Counted from the stretch's first letter, positions 46,081 through 55,493 are shown. The stretch: DNA of 64,000 bases from Domibacillus enclensis (GCF_900156125.1 NZ_FTLX01000001.1:620001-684000); one strand, 5' to 3'. The notes: a model not told the origin generated them from the letters alone. Made by a program: numbers and translations.

Positions 46081-47646
46081 TCATTCACCTGTTTCCATTG
46101 ATTGTTTGATAATAAACTCTTTCATACTTTCTATTTCTTCCACCAGTGCAGGGTGCTTTTGCAGCCGCTCCTTCAGTACATCTGTGAAAAGCATTGCCTG
46201 AAGCGTTTCCCCATTCGCCGCATAAAATGCCACAAGCATGCGGGCAATCGTATAATAATCCCTGTCATGAAGCGGTGCGTTTAGGTATTTAAGCATAAGG
46301 TCTTCTACCTGCTGGTATGGAAGCGCTTGTTGCTTTACGGCAATTTCCTGCCGAATAATGTGGAGCCATTCTGCCGACAAAAATGGACGCTCTGGTACAG
46401 CCTCGACTAGCGAATCCGGTTCGTTGTGATCGGTTTCTTCAGTCGAAAACTCCGACGGTTCTTCCGAGGCAGTTTGTTTGTGCAGATGAGTAGCCGGATC
46501 AGCTTCTTCTTTTAGTTCCAGCTGGACTGCTTCTTCAGGTGAGGCCGAATTGTCAAGCTCAATCTCCTCAAGCAAATTGTCTTCTGCGATTTTAAGGTCC
46601 TCTTCGGGCAATTCTTTCTTCCATTCCAACAGGACTGGAAGAATATCATCATCTTCCACTTCCAGATGAACCTTATCTTTTACGTTTTCGTCTACAACAG
46701 CAGTTTCTGGCTCGTCCTCAAATAGGTCAGCCAGGTAATCTGTTTCTAAATCGTCTTTTTCGTCTTTTTCTTCCTGCAGTACTTCATCAAGCTCCAATAG
46801 AGTTAATTCTTCGTTTTCCACTCCACTCTCTTCTTTTGGAGGAGCTTCCATTTGATCAAGCGCTGCTGATTCTTCTTCAAAAAGTTCCTGCAAATAAAGG
46901 TTCTCCTCGTTTTCTGCGCTTTCTGTAGGAACAGCTTCGTCACCCATTTTCTTGACCTCAATCCATCCTTCTGAATCTTCATCTGACTGTTCTTGATCCA
47001 TTTCTTCAATCGTTTCAACCTGTCCAACAGATTCAAGATGAGCCAGCAAATCCTCTTCCTCAAGATCCATGTCAAGGACCGGTAGTTCTATCTCTTCTTC
47101 TTGATGACTGCTTTCTTGCTGCTCTTTCTGATCCTCCGCCCACGAAAGTTCTTCTAACGGCTCCAAACCAGTGTCTTCCTGCTCTACTTGCTGTACTGGA
47201 GCATCTTGTTTCTCCTCAGTCGCCAGGACGCGAGGCACCTTTTGTTCCTGTTCAAGAGAAGCATTGTTTTCCTGAACAGTCGGTTCGTATTTATTTTCAG
47301 TATGTATCAGCCGTTCTGGCTTCTCCTCCACTTTCTTTGAAAAAGAAAACCGTTTTTTCTTTGTCTTATTTTCCTCATACTCCTCTTCGATCTTTACCAT
47401 GTCTGCTGCCCAAACCGGAAGTCCATATTTCAAGGTGAAATAGCTTGCCATGATAAAAACGAGAAGCCCAATCAGAAACCCCTGCCACCATGGTAAATAT
47501 GAAACCGCAAGCATAATGCCCGATGCGATCGCAAGGCTTTCAAGCGCAATAATCAGCTTTCCTTTTAACGAAATACCGAGCGGAAGCCATGGCAAAACCG
47601 GCAGTATCAGCAGAAAAGCTAGAAACATCATGACTGATTTTGTCAT
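46081..47646 (-). CDS. Membrane protein with long acidic region, first gene of the pilus operon
   Basis: I do not recognise a family. The 521-residue protein has about three hydrophobic segments in the first 75 residues, a basic patch (KTKKKRFSFSKK), and then about 310 residues rich in Glu, Asp, Leu and Gln with little order expected. The last 100 residues look like a helical domain (LSAEWLHIIRQEIAVKQQAL, DYYTIARMLVAFYAANGETLQ), possibly TPR-like. It opens the minus-strand pilus operon and is coupled to the PRC-barrel gene. A cytoplasmic tether or scaffold for the pilus motors is possible but unproven. Confidence 0.7.
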   Translation of the reverse strand: MTKSVMMFLAFLLILPVLPWLPLGISLKGKLIIALESLAIASGIMLAVSYLPWWQGFLIGLLVFIMASYFTLKYGLPVWAADMVKIEEEYEENKTKKKRFSFSKKVEEKPERLIHTENKYEPTVQENNASLEQEQKVPRVLATEEKQDAPVQQVEQEDTGLEPLEELSWAEDQKEQQESSHQEEEIELPVLDMDLEEEDLLAHLESVGQVETIEEMDQEQSDEDSEGWIEVKKMGDEAVPTESAENEENLYLQELFEEESAALDQMEAPPKEESGVENEELTLLELDEVLQEEKDEKDDLETDYLADLFEDEPETAVVDENVKDKVHLEVEDDDILPVLLEWKKELPEEDLKIAEDNLLEEIELDNSASPEEAVQLELKEEADPATHLHKQTASEEPSEFSTEETDHNEPDSLVEAVPERPFLSAEWLHIIRQEIAVKQQALPYQQVEDLMLKYLNAPLHDRDYYTIARMLVAFYAANGETLQAMLFTDVLKERLQKHPALVEEIESMKEFIIKQSMETGE

Positions 47647-47706
47647 TTACAACCCTCACTCATACTAATGTAGTAGAATAATTACAATATTTACTCGAAA
47701 CGAATG

Positions 47707-47730
47707 TTATACAATAGAAATATTGTATAA
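47707..47730. promoter_or_regulatory. Palindromic operator candidate in the divergent pilus promoter
   Basis: TTATACAATA (47707-47716), GAAA, TATTGTATAA (47721-47730) is a perfect 10-bp inverted repeat in the 120-bp gap between the two divergent pilus operons. Its right arm contains TATAAT (47726-47731), the likely -10 box of the plus-strand operon, and its left arm gives TATAAC on the minus strand. A related half site, TTACAATATT, lies at 47682. A regulator bound here could control both operons. Confidence 0.5.
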
Positions 47731-47766
47731 TAAAGTGACGTAATTGCAAAGAAAGGAAAGGACAAC

Positions 47767-48264
47767 GTGACGAAAAAGATAAGAAATTGTCAAGCTGGTG
47801 TCACTTTACTCGAACTTTTGGTATCTCTTACTATATTAAGCATCATTCTGCTATCCGTCACTAGTTTCTTTTTTCAAGCAGGTACTTTTACTGCGTCAAA
47901 TGAAAGCAGAACCGTCGCCGTCAATGTGGCCCGGAATGCTCTTATGTATATGGAAAAGCAGCCTTTCGTTCAAATGCGCCATGAATTTGAAGATGCAACC
48001 ACCGTGAAGTGGCTGAAAATGTGCCCATCTGAGGGTGATGCGGCTGAGCTCGTTTACACAGTTGAGTCTGATGCAGTCAGCGTGGAAGACTGTGAAGCTA
48101 TTTCGGTTAATGACGGCAGTTATGGTGTAACTGTCACATCTTCTGATTCAATTGAAGAAAACACAAAAAAATATTATATTCCGATTACCGTGAAAGTGAG
48201 GTGGAAGGAAAATGAACCGGAAGTCGAGCTGGATGGCACAATTAAAAGCGAGGATATGCGATGA
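47767..48264 (+). CDS. Minor pilin, PilV/GspI-like position
   Basis: A 165-residue prepilin: MTKKIRNCQAG is cleaved before VTLLELLVSLTILSIILLS, with Glu5 and a hydrophobic helix. Two cysteines in the globular part (MCPSEG, EDCEA) may form a disulfide. The start is GTG with AAAGGAAAGG upstream. It is the first of three plus-strand prepilin genes with long overlaps. The PilV-like label is by order and size, not by family match. Confidence 0.85.
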   Translation: MTKKIRNCQAGVTLLELLVSLTILSIILLSVTSFFFQAGTFTASNESRTVAVNVARNALMYMEKQPFVQMRHEFEDATTVKWLKMCPSEGDAAELVYTVESDAVSVEDCEAISVNDGSYGVTVTSSDSIEENTKKYYIPITVKVRWKENEPEVELDGTIKSEDMR

Positions 48265-48862
48265 GCGCGGACTAAGCCTGCTGGAGCTTCTCGCTGTATT
48301 AACTGTGCTGGTCATTGTCGGCTCAGTCATGACCAGCACGCTTGTTACTGGACAGAAGATTTTCACAAAACAAACGGCGGAAACCCAGTTTCGTGAGGAT
48401 GCGGACTACGTAACGACACGGATCATGAATGAATTTTATTCCACTCCTTTTGACGAGGTTGAAATGTGTACACCCGCTCCCTGCATCCGGATCATCGATA
48501 GCACCGACACTTCTTTTAACGCAGTAGAAAACGAAAACCAGGACAGCGAAACCGATTATTATTATGATCTTGATTCCTCCAAAAAGGACACAGCAAATGA
48601 AACCGTTATAACGATTGTGGACGAACAGGTTCATATTCAAAAAGCGACAAGAAAGCCCGGCGAAGCAACTGTTTTGCAAAGTGACGAGCTTCTCGAAACA
48701 CGCTCTTTCTTTACCAGCAGCAATGAGACATTTAATCTGGCCACATGCTCTGCCGAAACAGAGGGCGGCTCTTGTACAAGCGGTACGATGGAGCTGCTTT
48801 TTATCTTAAGCAGCGATCGGACAAGCGAACAAATGACACTAGAAAGTAGGTTTGGATTTTAA
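48212..48862 (+). CDS. Minor pilin, PilW/GspJ-like
   Basis: A 216-residue prepilin: a 20-residue leader ending in CDERG is cleaved before LSLLELLAVLTVLVIVGS, with Glu5. The globular region has two cysteine pairs (EMCTPAPC and ATCSAETEGGSC). GGAAGG lies just before ATG. It overlaps the preceding gene by 53 bp and abuts the next, which starts at the last base of its stop codon, so the three are strongly coupled. Confidence 0.85.
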   Translation: MNRKSSWMAQLKARICDERGLSLLELLAVLTVLVIVGSVMTSTLVTGQKIFTKQTAETQFREDADYVTTRIMNEFYSTPFDEVEMCTPAPCIRIIDSTDTSFNAVENENQDSETDYYYDLDSSKKDTANETVITIVDEQVHIQKATRKPGEATVLQSDELLETRSFFTSSNETFNLATCSAETEGGSCTSGTMELLFILSSDRTSEQMTLESRFGF

Positions 48863-51180
48863 TGAAGCGACTTCGTGAAGAAAAAGGAAACGCTCTGCTG
48901 CTCGTTTTGTTAGTGACCGTGGTTGTTTCTACAATCGGCCTCGCTGTTGTGTCATCCACGATCGGCGGTGCCAAGCGGACAACCGTCCGGGTCGCCGACG
49001 TGGATGTGACGTATGAAGCGGTCAAAGCCATTGATTCCTACTCTGCCCGTTTGTCACAGTCATTGCGAGAAGATCCTAATTTATCCATCGACAGCTTAAC
49101 ATTAAGCGAAGAGCTTGATCCTTCTTTCGATATGCTTCTAGAAGGCCTGACAAACACCATTGAGAATGATCTTCTGATGGACCCGCTTATTGAAGCCGTT
49201 GAAACAGTTGATGTTACTGAAGACCGCTATAATATTGATTCAAAAACGACTTTGACAAGGGTGCTTCAAGTATCCATTACAGCAGAAGAAGCGGACCGTG
49301 GGTCTGTCTCTCGAACAGCGACAAAAGAATTAATCGTTTCTCCGTTGCCAAGCTTTTTAAAATATGCACTCGGCTCTGAAAAAGGAACGCTTTCTCTTCA
49401 TGGCTCTCCTCATTTCCAGGGGGACCTTTTCGCCAACAGCCTTTCGATTCAGGAGCAAGCTGAATATGAAACGGCTAGCGGGACAAAGCTGAGCAAAGCG
49501 ACTCCAATGCCTTCTTTGTCAGGTGACCTGTATGTTGGAACCCCTGGAAGCTACGAAGGATGGGATTTTGACCCAACCGAGCTGGCCGGTTTATTGACAG
49601 AAGAAAACTTTTATAAAGGAAAAGTACCTTTATTAAAAAATGACAGTCAGTATCAGTCCATTGATTTTGACAGTGCCTATGCAGAAAATCGGGCTGCTGC
49701 TGATGAAAAAACAGCTGTTCCCAAACCATTTGACAGCAGCACGTTAACGAATGAAGCAAAATCTGTTGTGGAATCCAGCAATATCCTTTACGAAAGCAAG
49801 CTGGTTGGTGGCATTCTTAAATCGGTTTTACGGCCATTATCTGCGTATGCAGACTCCGCTCCACTGGTAAAGAACATTAATTATATTGGCGATGCTGTAC
49901 TTCGGCCGACAGGTGAATTAATCCAAAACCTTCGGGTAAAAGGAGCTTTAACGATCTTTGTTGATGAGGATATAACGCTTGAAAACATTTACGTTTCCAG
50001 TGGCGTTCTCAAGATTGTTCAAACAGGAGGAACTCTTCAGCTAAAAGGAAACATCGTCTCCGATCAGGGCATACAGCTTGAGAATGAACAGGGTATTTTT
50101 ACATCTGAAGCTGCTGTTTTGTACGATGAAGTAGCGATAGACATACAAAATGATGGTGACATGATCCTTGGAGAAACTTACAGCCGTGGTGACGTTATCG
50201 TAACAAATGGCTCCGGCTCTTTAGTAGCTGCCGAAGCTTTTCAGTCCGGGACAGATTCTGTCAGTGAATCAAGTGATATTGTATTAACGAACAATACTGG
50301 AGAAATGGACATTCTCACTGCAGCTCGGGCAGGAGAAAATTTAATCGTCAGCAATAACGGCCTTCTTTCAATGGAAGCGCCTAAAGAAGGAGCAAATACA
50401 TTTTTTGCTGCTGAAAATGTAAATATTTCTTCTACCGGTGAATTATCGATAAAAAATCACCTGGAAGCAGAAGGCTCCATTACACTGGACCTGACGAAAA
50501 AAGCGTCGATTGAAGGTCTTCTTTTATCGAACGATAATATTAATTTATACGCAAAAGAAAGTACGGACAATGATCTCTATCTCGATGGTTCACTATTCTC
50601 AGAAGGGGATGTGACTATTCAGGGTGATGATGAAGCGGGAAATGATGAAGAAAATGATACACTTTCCATCGATGGCACGATGTATGCAAAAGGCAAAACG
50701 AATATTTCTAATCTGTCGATACGCGGATGGCAGGATGGCCAGCTTGTATCCCTTTCTAAAGAATCCCTTCTGATTACAAGGATTAATGAATTTCAAAACT
50801 TCGGTGACAGCGATGAACCTGATGGCGGACCTTATGTACCACAATCAGAGGACGTCATTCAGCCTCTGAAAGGATTTTTCTACACAGACAAGGACGTTGT
50901 GACGGACGGCTCACCACCAGCGGCAGATCTTTACGGTGTAGGCTCCCTGTTCTTTGTTGAAGGCGGTCTTTTTGCGAAAGGTGATTTTTTAATTAATGCG
51001 GTACGCGGCGAAACAGATGGCTTTGACATTAAAAGTGCCATCCCAACCAAAGGCTCTCAGGAGGATCACTTTTCTCGTTTTATTGTGAACTATGACCGGA
51101 CGATTCTTCTAGGTCAGCTGGATTATTTGCCAAAAGTAGAGCATTTATCTTTATACAGCGACCAGTTAATTGTTGAATAA
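48862..51180 (+). CDS. Giant PilX/GspK-like minor pilin with beta-solenoid body
   Basis: A 772-residue pilin-like protein. The leader MKRLREEKG precedes NALLLVLLVTVVVSTIGLAV; mature position 5 is Leu, not Glu, as in GspK and PilX, which cap the filament tip. From about residue 170 to 640 the sequence is a run of short beta-strand-like repeats rich in Gly, Asn, Ser and Leu (for example TLQLKGNIVSDQGIQLENEQ, ENVNISSTGELSIKNHLEAE), suggesting a beta-helix. It is far larger than usual PilX (about 200 residues). It is third in the minor pilin operon and converges on the vWA gene. A tip adhesin role is inferred. Confidence 0.78.
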   Translation: MKRLREEKGNALLLVLLVTVVVSTIGLAVVSSTIGGAKRTTVRVADVDVTYEAVKAIDSYSARLSQSLREDPNLSIDSLTLSEELDPSFDMLLEGLTNTIENDLLMDPLIEAVETVDVTEDRYNIDSKTTLTRVLQVSITAEEADRGSVSRTATKELIVSPLPSFLKYALGSEKGTLSLHGSPHFQGDLFANSLSIQEQAEYETASGTKLSKATPMPSLSGDLYVGTPGSYEGWDFDPTELAGLLTEENFYKGKVPLLKNDSQYQSIDFDSAYAENRAAADEKTAVPKPFDSSTLTNEAKSVVESSNILYESKLVGGILKSVLRPLSAYADSAPLVKNINYIGDAVLRPTGELIQNLRVKGALTIFVDEDITLENIYVSSGVLKIVQTGGTLQLKGNIVSDQGIQLENEQGIFTSEAAVLYDEVAIDIQNDGDMILGETYSRGDVIVTNGSGSLVAAEAFQSGTDSVSESSDIVLTNNTGEMDILTAARAGENLIVSNNGLLSMEAPKEGANTFFAAENVNISSTGELSIKNHLEAEGSITLDLTKKASIEGLLLSNDNINLYAKESTDNDLYLDGSLFSEGDVTIQGDDEAGNDEENDTLSIDGTMYAKGKTNISNLSIRGWQDGQLVSLSKESLLITRINEFQNFGDSDEPDGGPYVPQSEDVIQPLKGFFYTDKDVVTDGSPPAADLYGVGSLFFVEGGLFAKGDFLINAVRGETDGFDIKSAIPTKGSQEDHFSRFIVNYDRTILLGQLDYLPKVEHLSLYSDQLIVE

Positions 51181-51219
51181 AAAAAGCATCGGCGGGAATA
51201 AAACCCGTCGATGCTTTTT
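51181..51219. terminator. Bidirectional terminator between the pilin and vWA genes
   Basis: AAAAAGCATCG and CGATGCTTTTT, with inner GGG and CCC pairs, form a long stem between convergent stop codons; A and T runs serve both strands. Confidence 0.9.
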
Positions 51220-51223
51220 GGTC

Positions 51224-54106
51224 TTACCAGCGTCCATCAATGCTTTCCGCTGATTCGCCTCCGCTGTTTTCTCCTGTTTCAAAAACGGCGGTTGCTTTTT
51301 TCGTTTCTGTTGAACCATCAGGCTGTGTTTGCTCCACTGTGACTGTGACGTTCGTGTAGCCGGTTCCGCCTTCTGCCGCTTCAATGTAGAACTCGCCTTC
51401 GCTTGGCTCTGTAATGCTGACGACACCATCGCTTGAAGCTCTTACGTCGACAATCTCAGGATCAGTTGCATCCTCTGGCGTAAATTCAATTAACTGATCT
51501 ACCTGCTCGTACGACTTGTTTGTATATTTCGCTTGCTTGAATGAAACCCCTTCAAGCTCAACGAATGCCGATTCCACAATGACAGGTATCGTAACAGAAA
51601 CATTAGGATTGCTGTTCGAAACAACTGTTAATTCTGTTGATCCTTCTTTTAACCCGATGATCGTTCCTTTACTTTGTTCATTATCTTGAAGTACTTCTGC
51701 TATTGAACCATCTTCTATTTTTGCTGTCCACGACCGGTCAGTCGCATCTTCCGGAAGCACTTTAATCAAGAAATCTGCTGATGCTCCTTCAACAGCGGAA
51801 ATTCCGCTCAATTGAACCGGGTTCTTGCCAGTCGACCATATTTCAATGCTTTCAACCTTTTTCTGTATGGTTACTTCTTTTTTGGTCACTTTGTCGGCTA
51901 AAGAGAATCCGCCTGTTGACTTTACTTCAACCGTGTTCAAGCCCGTTTTTGTGAGCGGAATGACAAAATCCTTCGTCATCGGCAGCCAAGCGACTGAGCC
52001 ATTCACCCGGTAAAAGTACAGTACATCTTCGCCGGCGACAAGCTGCGACACCTTCGCATTGACATGCTCTTGAACAGTGTCTCCATTTTGAATGGATGCT
52101 CCGCTGTCTTTTCCGGTCAAAGACAGGTCCGCAACAAAACGAATCAATGCGGTCGTATTATCTGAGTACGTCACTGTTACAGCCGTTTTATCCGATCCCT
52201 CTGCAAATACAAGATCCTTGATCGGTTTTGGCTGAAGACCATAATCATTCGGGAACGTTGTTTCAGCGGCTGTCACACCTAACGCCTTTGTCACTTTTCT
52301 GATCGTGCCGTTTGCATAACCATCATAATAATGGCTCGCTCCATCATCGAGTCTCACTTTACTGGTAATCCGCTCGGATGCTGATGGAATAGTGGATGTA
52401 TATGTTTTTTTGAAGCGAGTATCTTCATATTCTACTTTGGCCTGCGGCATTGTGACATTATTTAATGCCCAGTCTGTTTTTAATTTCAATGCTGCTGTAA
52501 AGGCAGGTGGTGTAAATACTCCATTTCCGTAAGAAACGGTTTGAGTAAGCGTAACGACCGCTTCTTTATCGCCATTTGCACTGTCACGAACGGTTACGTT
52601 AGAAGCTGATTCATCAATGCTAACACCGTTTGGAAGCGGTTGAACCAGCTTCATGTTTTGCAGTTTTCCGCTAACGGAATTGTTCGTTAAACCCTTTGGC
52701 TTTAAATTGTATTCAGCGCTGAAATAATTTCCGCGAGTACCTGCTTGCTTGATCAAGCTGTTGACTGTATTATCTTCCCCTTTTAGCGTCATCGATCCGT
52801 CAATCGCTGGTGGGGCTTCTGCCGATACGGTGATCGTAACAGCCGGAATCGTTACCGACGATGTCGATCCATCCGGTCGTTTAAAGGATAGTTTCATATT
52901 GTCAAATGTATACGTGCCCACTTCGCTGAACTCGAGCGGCAGCGTTAAATCAACGGGTGCTGGTGCGTTTTGCAGATATTCATATTCGAACGATTTTCTT
53001 AACGTTATGTTGGTTCCTTCTACTGCTGCATTTGCTCCTTCAGCTACGGTTACTTTTCCATTGAATTTCGCTAGGTCTAACGTAATCTCAGCATCGAGCT
53101 TTTGCTTGCTGATGGATTCCGCGATATCAAGAAAGATTTGATCGACATTTCCCTCAGAGGCTCTGCTCGCATAGGCACCTGTGACGGAGGATAATTCCTC
53201 AAGGTATTCTTGATCAAGCTCGCCCGAATTGTTTCCGAAGCCAATTGAGTACATTTTCATACTTTTTGATCCTAGTAATTGAGCCTGTTTCTTGGCATTG
53301 ATTCTAAAAAGTTCAATTGCTTTCTTTCGTTCACTGCTATAAGAAGTATCAAGCCAAGAAGACCCGTCATAAATTTCCGGGTTAGACACATTTCCAAAAC
53401 GTGATGAGTAATAACCAAATGAACCATTCGTATATTGCAATACTGTATTTAGTCCATCCTCATAACAATTAAACCAGCCGCAATACCTTGTCTTTTCTTT
53501 GGATACAGTTAATTCTCCGTCCGTCATGAAAATAATGTTTTTCTCATTCGATGAGCCGCTTAAGAATTTTTCTGCTTGCTCCATAGGTTCGCGATAATTC
53601 GTTCCACCATTCGCTTCCAACTTTTTCACTTTATCCGCAATCAAGTTTAATTTTTGTTCAACCAATGCTTTACTGCCTGTTCCGAAATCAATATTGATCA
53701 TATTACCTGTATCAACATTTGTATTAAAGGGAATAAAAGCAAATCGGTCATTAGGTCCTGACGTCTTCTTAAAATGCTCAAGTGCCTTATACATCGCATC
53801 CTTTGCACTTCTAAATTTCTCGGGACGCTTTCCTGATTCATTCATGGAACCGGAAGTATCAAAAACAAACACCACATCTACTGGCTTTCGTGCCAACTGA
53901 TCATACTTTCCATAAGGCATCAATTTCATATCGATTCGTGCCTGGGCATTGCTGTCCACTGGCTTCACAACCACAGTTTGGGATGGTGCTGCAGTAACAG
54001 AAACACCAATATCATTTGCGGCTGCTTTCGTTTGGAGTGCACCATGAGGCATTATTAACAAAACGGCGATAATAGATAATAGAACATTCACTAGATATTT
54101 CTTCAT
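51224..54106 (-). CDS. Secreted vWA-domain protein, probable pilus-tip adhesin
   Basis: A 960-residue exported protein with a signal peptide (MKKYLVNVLLSIIAVLLIM to about residue 30, TKAAA). The vWA domain spans about 75-310, with a complete metal-ion-dependent adhesion site start, Asp83-x-Ser85-x-Ser87 (VFDTSGSM), and IIFMTDGEL. Beta-rich segments follow, and two Ig-like (Big2-type) repeats fill the last 220 residues. There is no LPXTG, lipobox or C-terminal membrane anchor, so retention must be by binding. Its place beside PilV/PilW/PilX-like genes parallels PilY1, the vWA tip adhesin of Gram-negative pili; homology to PilY1 itself is not seen. Confidence 0.82.
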   Translation of the reverse strand: MKKYLVNVLLSIIAVLLIMPHGALQTKAAANDIGVSVTAAPSQTVVVKPVDSNAQARIDMKLMPYGKYDQLARKPVDVVFVFDTSGSMNESGKRPEKFRSAKDAMYKALEHFKKTSGPNDRFAFIPFNTNVDTGNMINIDFGTGSKALVEQKLNLIADKVKKLEANGGTNYREPMEQAEKFLSGSSNEKNIIFMTDGELTVSKEKTRYCGWFNCYEDGLNTVLQYTNGSFGYYSSRFGNVSNPEIYDGSSWLDTSYSSERKKAIELFRINAKKQAQLLGSKSMKMYSIGFGNNSGELDQEYLEELSSVTGAYASRASEGNVDQIFLDIAESISKQKLDAEITLDLAKFNGKVTVAEGANAAVEGTNITLRKSFEYEYLQNAPAPVDLTLPLEFSEVGTYTFDNMKLSFKRPDGSTSSVTIPAVTITVSAEAPPAIDGSMTLKGEDNTVNSLIKQAGTRGNYFSAEYNLKPKGLTNNSVSGKLQNMKLVQPLPNGVSIDESASNVTVRDSANGDKEAVVTLTQTVSYGNGVFTPPAFTAALKLKTDWALNNVTMPQAKVEYEDTRFKKTYTSTIPSASERITSKVRLDDGASHYYDGYANGTIRKVTKALGVTAAETTFPNDYGLQPKPIKDLVFAEGSDKTAVTVTYSDNTTALIRFVADLSLTGKDSGASIQNGDTVQEHVNAKVSQLVAGEDVLYFYRVNGSVAWLPMTKDFVIPLTKTGLNTVEVKSTGGFSLADKVTKKEVTIQKKVESIEIWSTGKNPVQLSGISAVEGASADFLIKVLPEDATDRSWTAKIEDGSIAEVLQDNEQSKGTIIGLKEGSTELTVVSNSNPNVSVTIPVIVESAFVELEGVSFKQAKYTNKSYEQVDQLIEFTPEDATDPEIVDVRASSDGVVSITEPSEGEFYIEAAEGGTGYTNVTVTVEQTQPDGSTETKKATAVFETGENSGGESAESIDGRW

Positions 54107-54163
54107 TACACACCAGCCTTTTCCTGATAGGCGTTCTTTCTTACTATTATATATACCCTATCT

Positions 54164-55465
54164 TCATTTGAAAAGAATCGTTTTTATGTCTTTTTTCACA
54201 TTGGAAATAAAGTAAAGAGAGCCGGTAATGATTAAAACATCCTGATCAGAGGAGTTTTGTTGAAATAATTGAATCATAGATGAATAATTTTGCACAATTT
54301 GAGCTGTTTCAGATTGATATTTCTCGTATTGCTTCGCTCCTGCTGCACGCGGAAAATCAAAGGTAGTCAAATACAGATAATCCGCTGCATCACTCAATTG
54401 ATTGATCATTCCTTCAAGCGGCTTGTCCTTCATCGCTGCAAACAAAATGTGAATTGTTTGATCCGGAAACCGCTGGCTAATGGTCTTTACAAGTGCAGCG
54501 ACGCCTTCTTCGTTGTGCGCGCCGTCCGCTATCATAAGCGGCGTCTCGGATAACGTTTCAAATCTGCCGGGCCAAACGGCTTTTTGCAGTCCCTCTTTTA
54601 TATCGGCGTCTTCGATCAAAAAAGAATAGTACATGCGCAAATAATCAGCAGCCATCACCGCCATCGAGGCATTTTGCACCTGATGGAGTCCGGCAAGGCC
54701 GGTTTGGAGCGATGGACGTCGGCTGTACGGAGAAGCGAAATCAAACTGCTCGCCTTCTTTTGTGGACCCTTTCCATTCGCCGCTGAAATCACGGCCATAT
54801 TCATAAAGAGTCGCCCTCATTTCGGCTGCTTTCCCTGCAATCACCGCCCGTGCTTCCGGCTGGTGAACGGCAGTAATCACCGGGACACCGCTTTTGATGA
54901 TGCCGGCTTTTTCACCGGCAATGTCTTCGAGTGTGTCACCGAGAAATTGAATGTGGTCCATGCCGATGGTCGTAATAATAGATAAAACAGGATGAACGAT
55001 ATTCGTTGAATCAAGCCGTCCGCCAAGTCCTACTTCAAACAGGACGATATCGACCGGGTGCACGTAAGCAAAATAATAAAACGCCATGGCGGTAATAATT
55101 TCGAATTCGCTCGGTCCGCCGATCTCTAAACTTCCCATGTCGTCCGCGATCGCTTTTATTTTGCCGGCTAAAAGAGTAATCTCTTCATCTGACACAGGCA
55201 CGCCGTTCACGCTGATCCGCTCGTTAAACTGTTCGATATACGGTGAAGTAAATGTGCCGGTTTCAAAGCCTGCTTCTGTTAAAATCGACCGGAGCATCGC
55301 CGTTGTGGAACCTTTTCCGTTTGTGCCGCCAATGTGGACTGCGCGCAGCCGGCGTTCCGGGTGGTCGAGGCGCTCCATCATATAGTCCATGCGGGCAAGG
55401 CCCGGCTTGATGCCCGTGCGCAGGCGTCCGTGTATCCATTCGATTGCTTGTTCATACGTAGTCAT
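54164..55465 (-). CDS. folC: Folylpolyglutamate/dihydrofolate synthase
   Basis: Adds glutamate to folates (and in many bacteria to dihydropteroate) using ATP, a Mur-ligase-like enzyme. The ATP loop is HIGGTNGKGSTTAML (about 42-56), with DSTNIVHPVLSIITTIGMDHIQFLG and the C-terminal ligase domain; 433 residues is normal. AAAGGAGAA precedes ATG. It lies downstream of valS, as in B. subtilis, where comC follows; here the vWA gene and pilus locus follow. Confidence 0.96.
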   Translation of the reverse strand: MTTYEQAIEWIHGRLRTGIKPGLARMDYMMERLDHPERRLRAVHIGGTNGKGSTTAMLRSILTEAGFETGTFTSPYIEQFNERISVNGVPVSDEEITLLAGKIKAIADDMGSLEIGGPSEFEIITAMAFYYFAYVHPVDIVLFEVGLGGRLDSTNIVHPVLSIITTIGMDHIQFLGDTLEDIAGEKAGIIKSGVPVITAVHQPEARAVIAGKAAEMRATLYEYGRDFSGEWKGSTKEGEQFDFASPYSRRPSLQTGLAGLHQVQNASMAVMAADYLRMYYSFLIEDADIKEGLQKAVWPGRFETLSETPLMIADGAHNEEGVAALVKTISQRFPDQTIHILFAAMKDKPLEGMINQLSDAADYLYLTTFDFPRAAGAKQYEKYQSETAQIVQNYSSMIQLFQQNSSDQDVLIITGSLYFISNVKKDIKTILFK

Positions 55466-55493
55466 GGTTTTATTCTCCTTTAAAGAGTGGATC

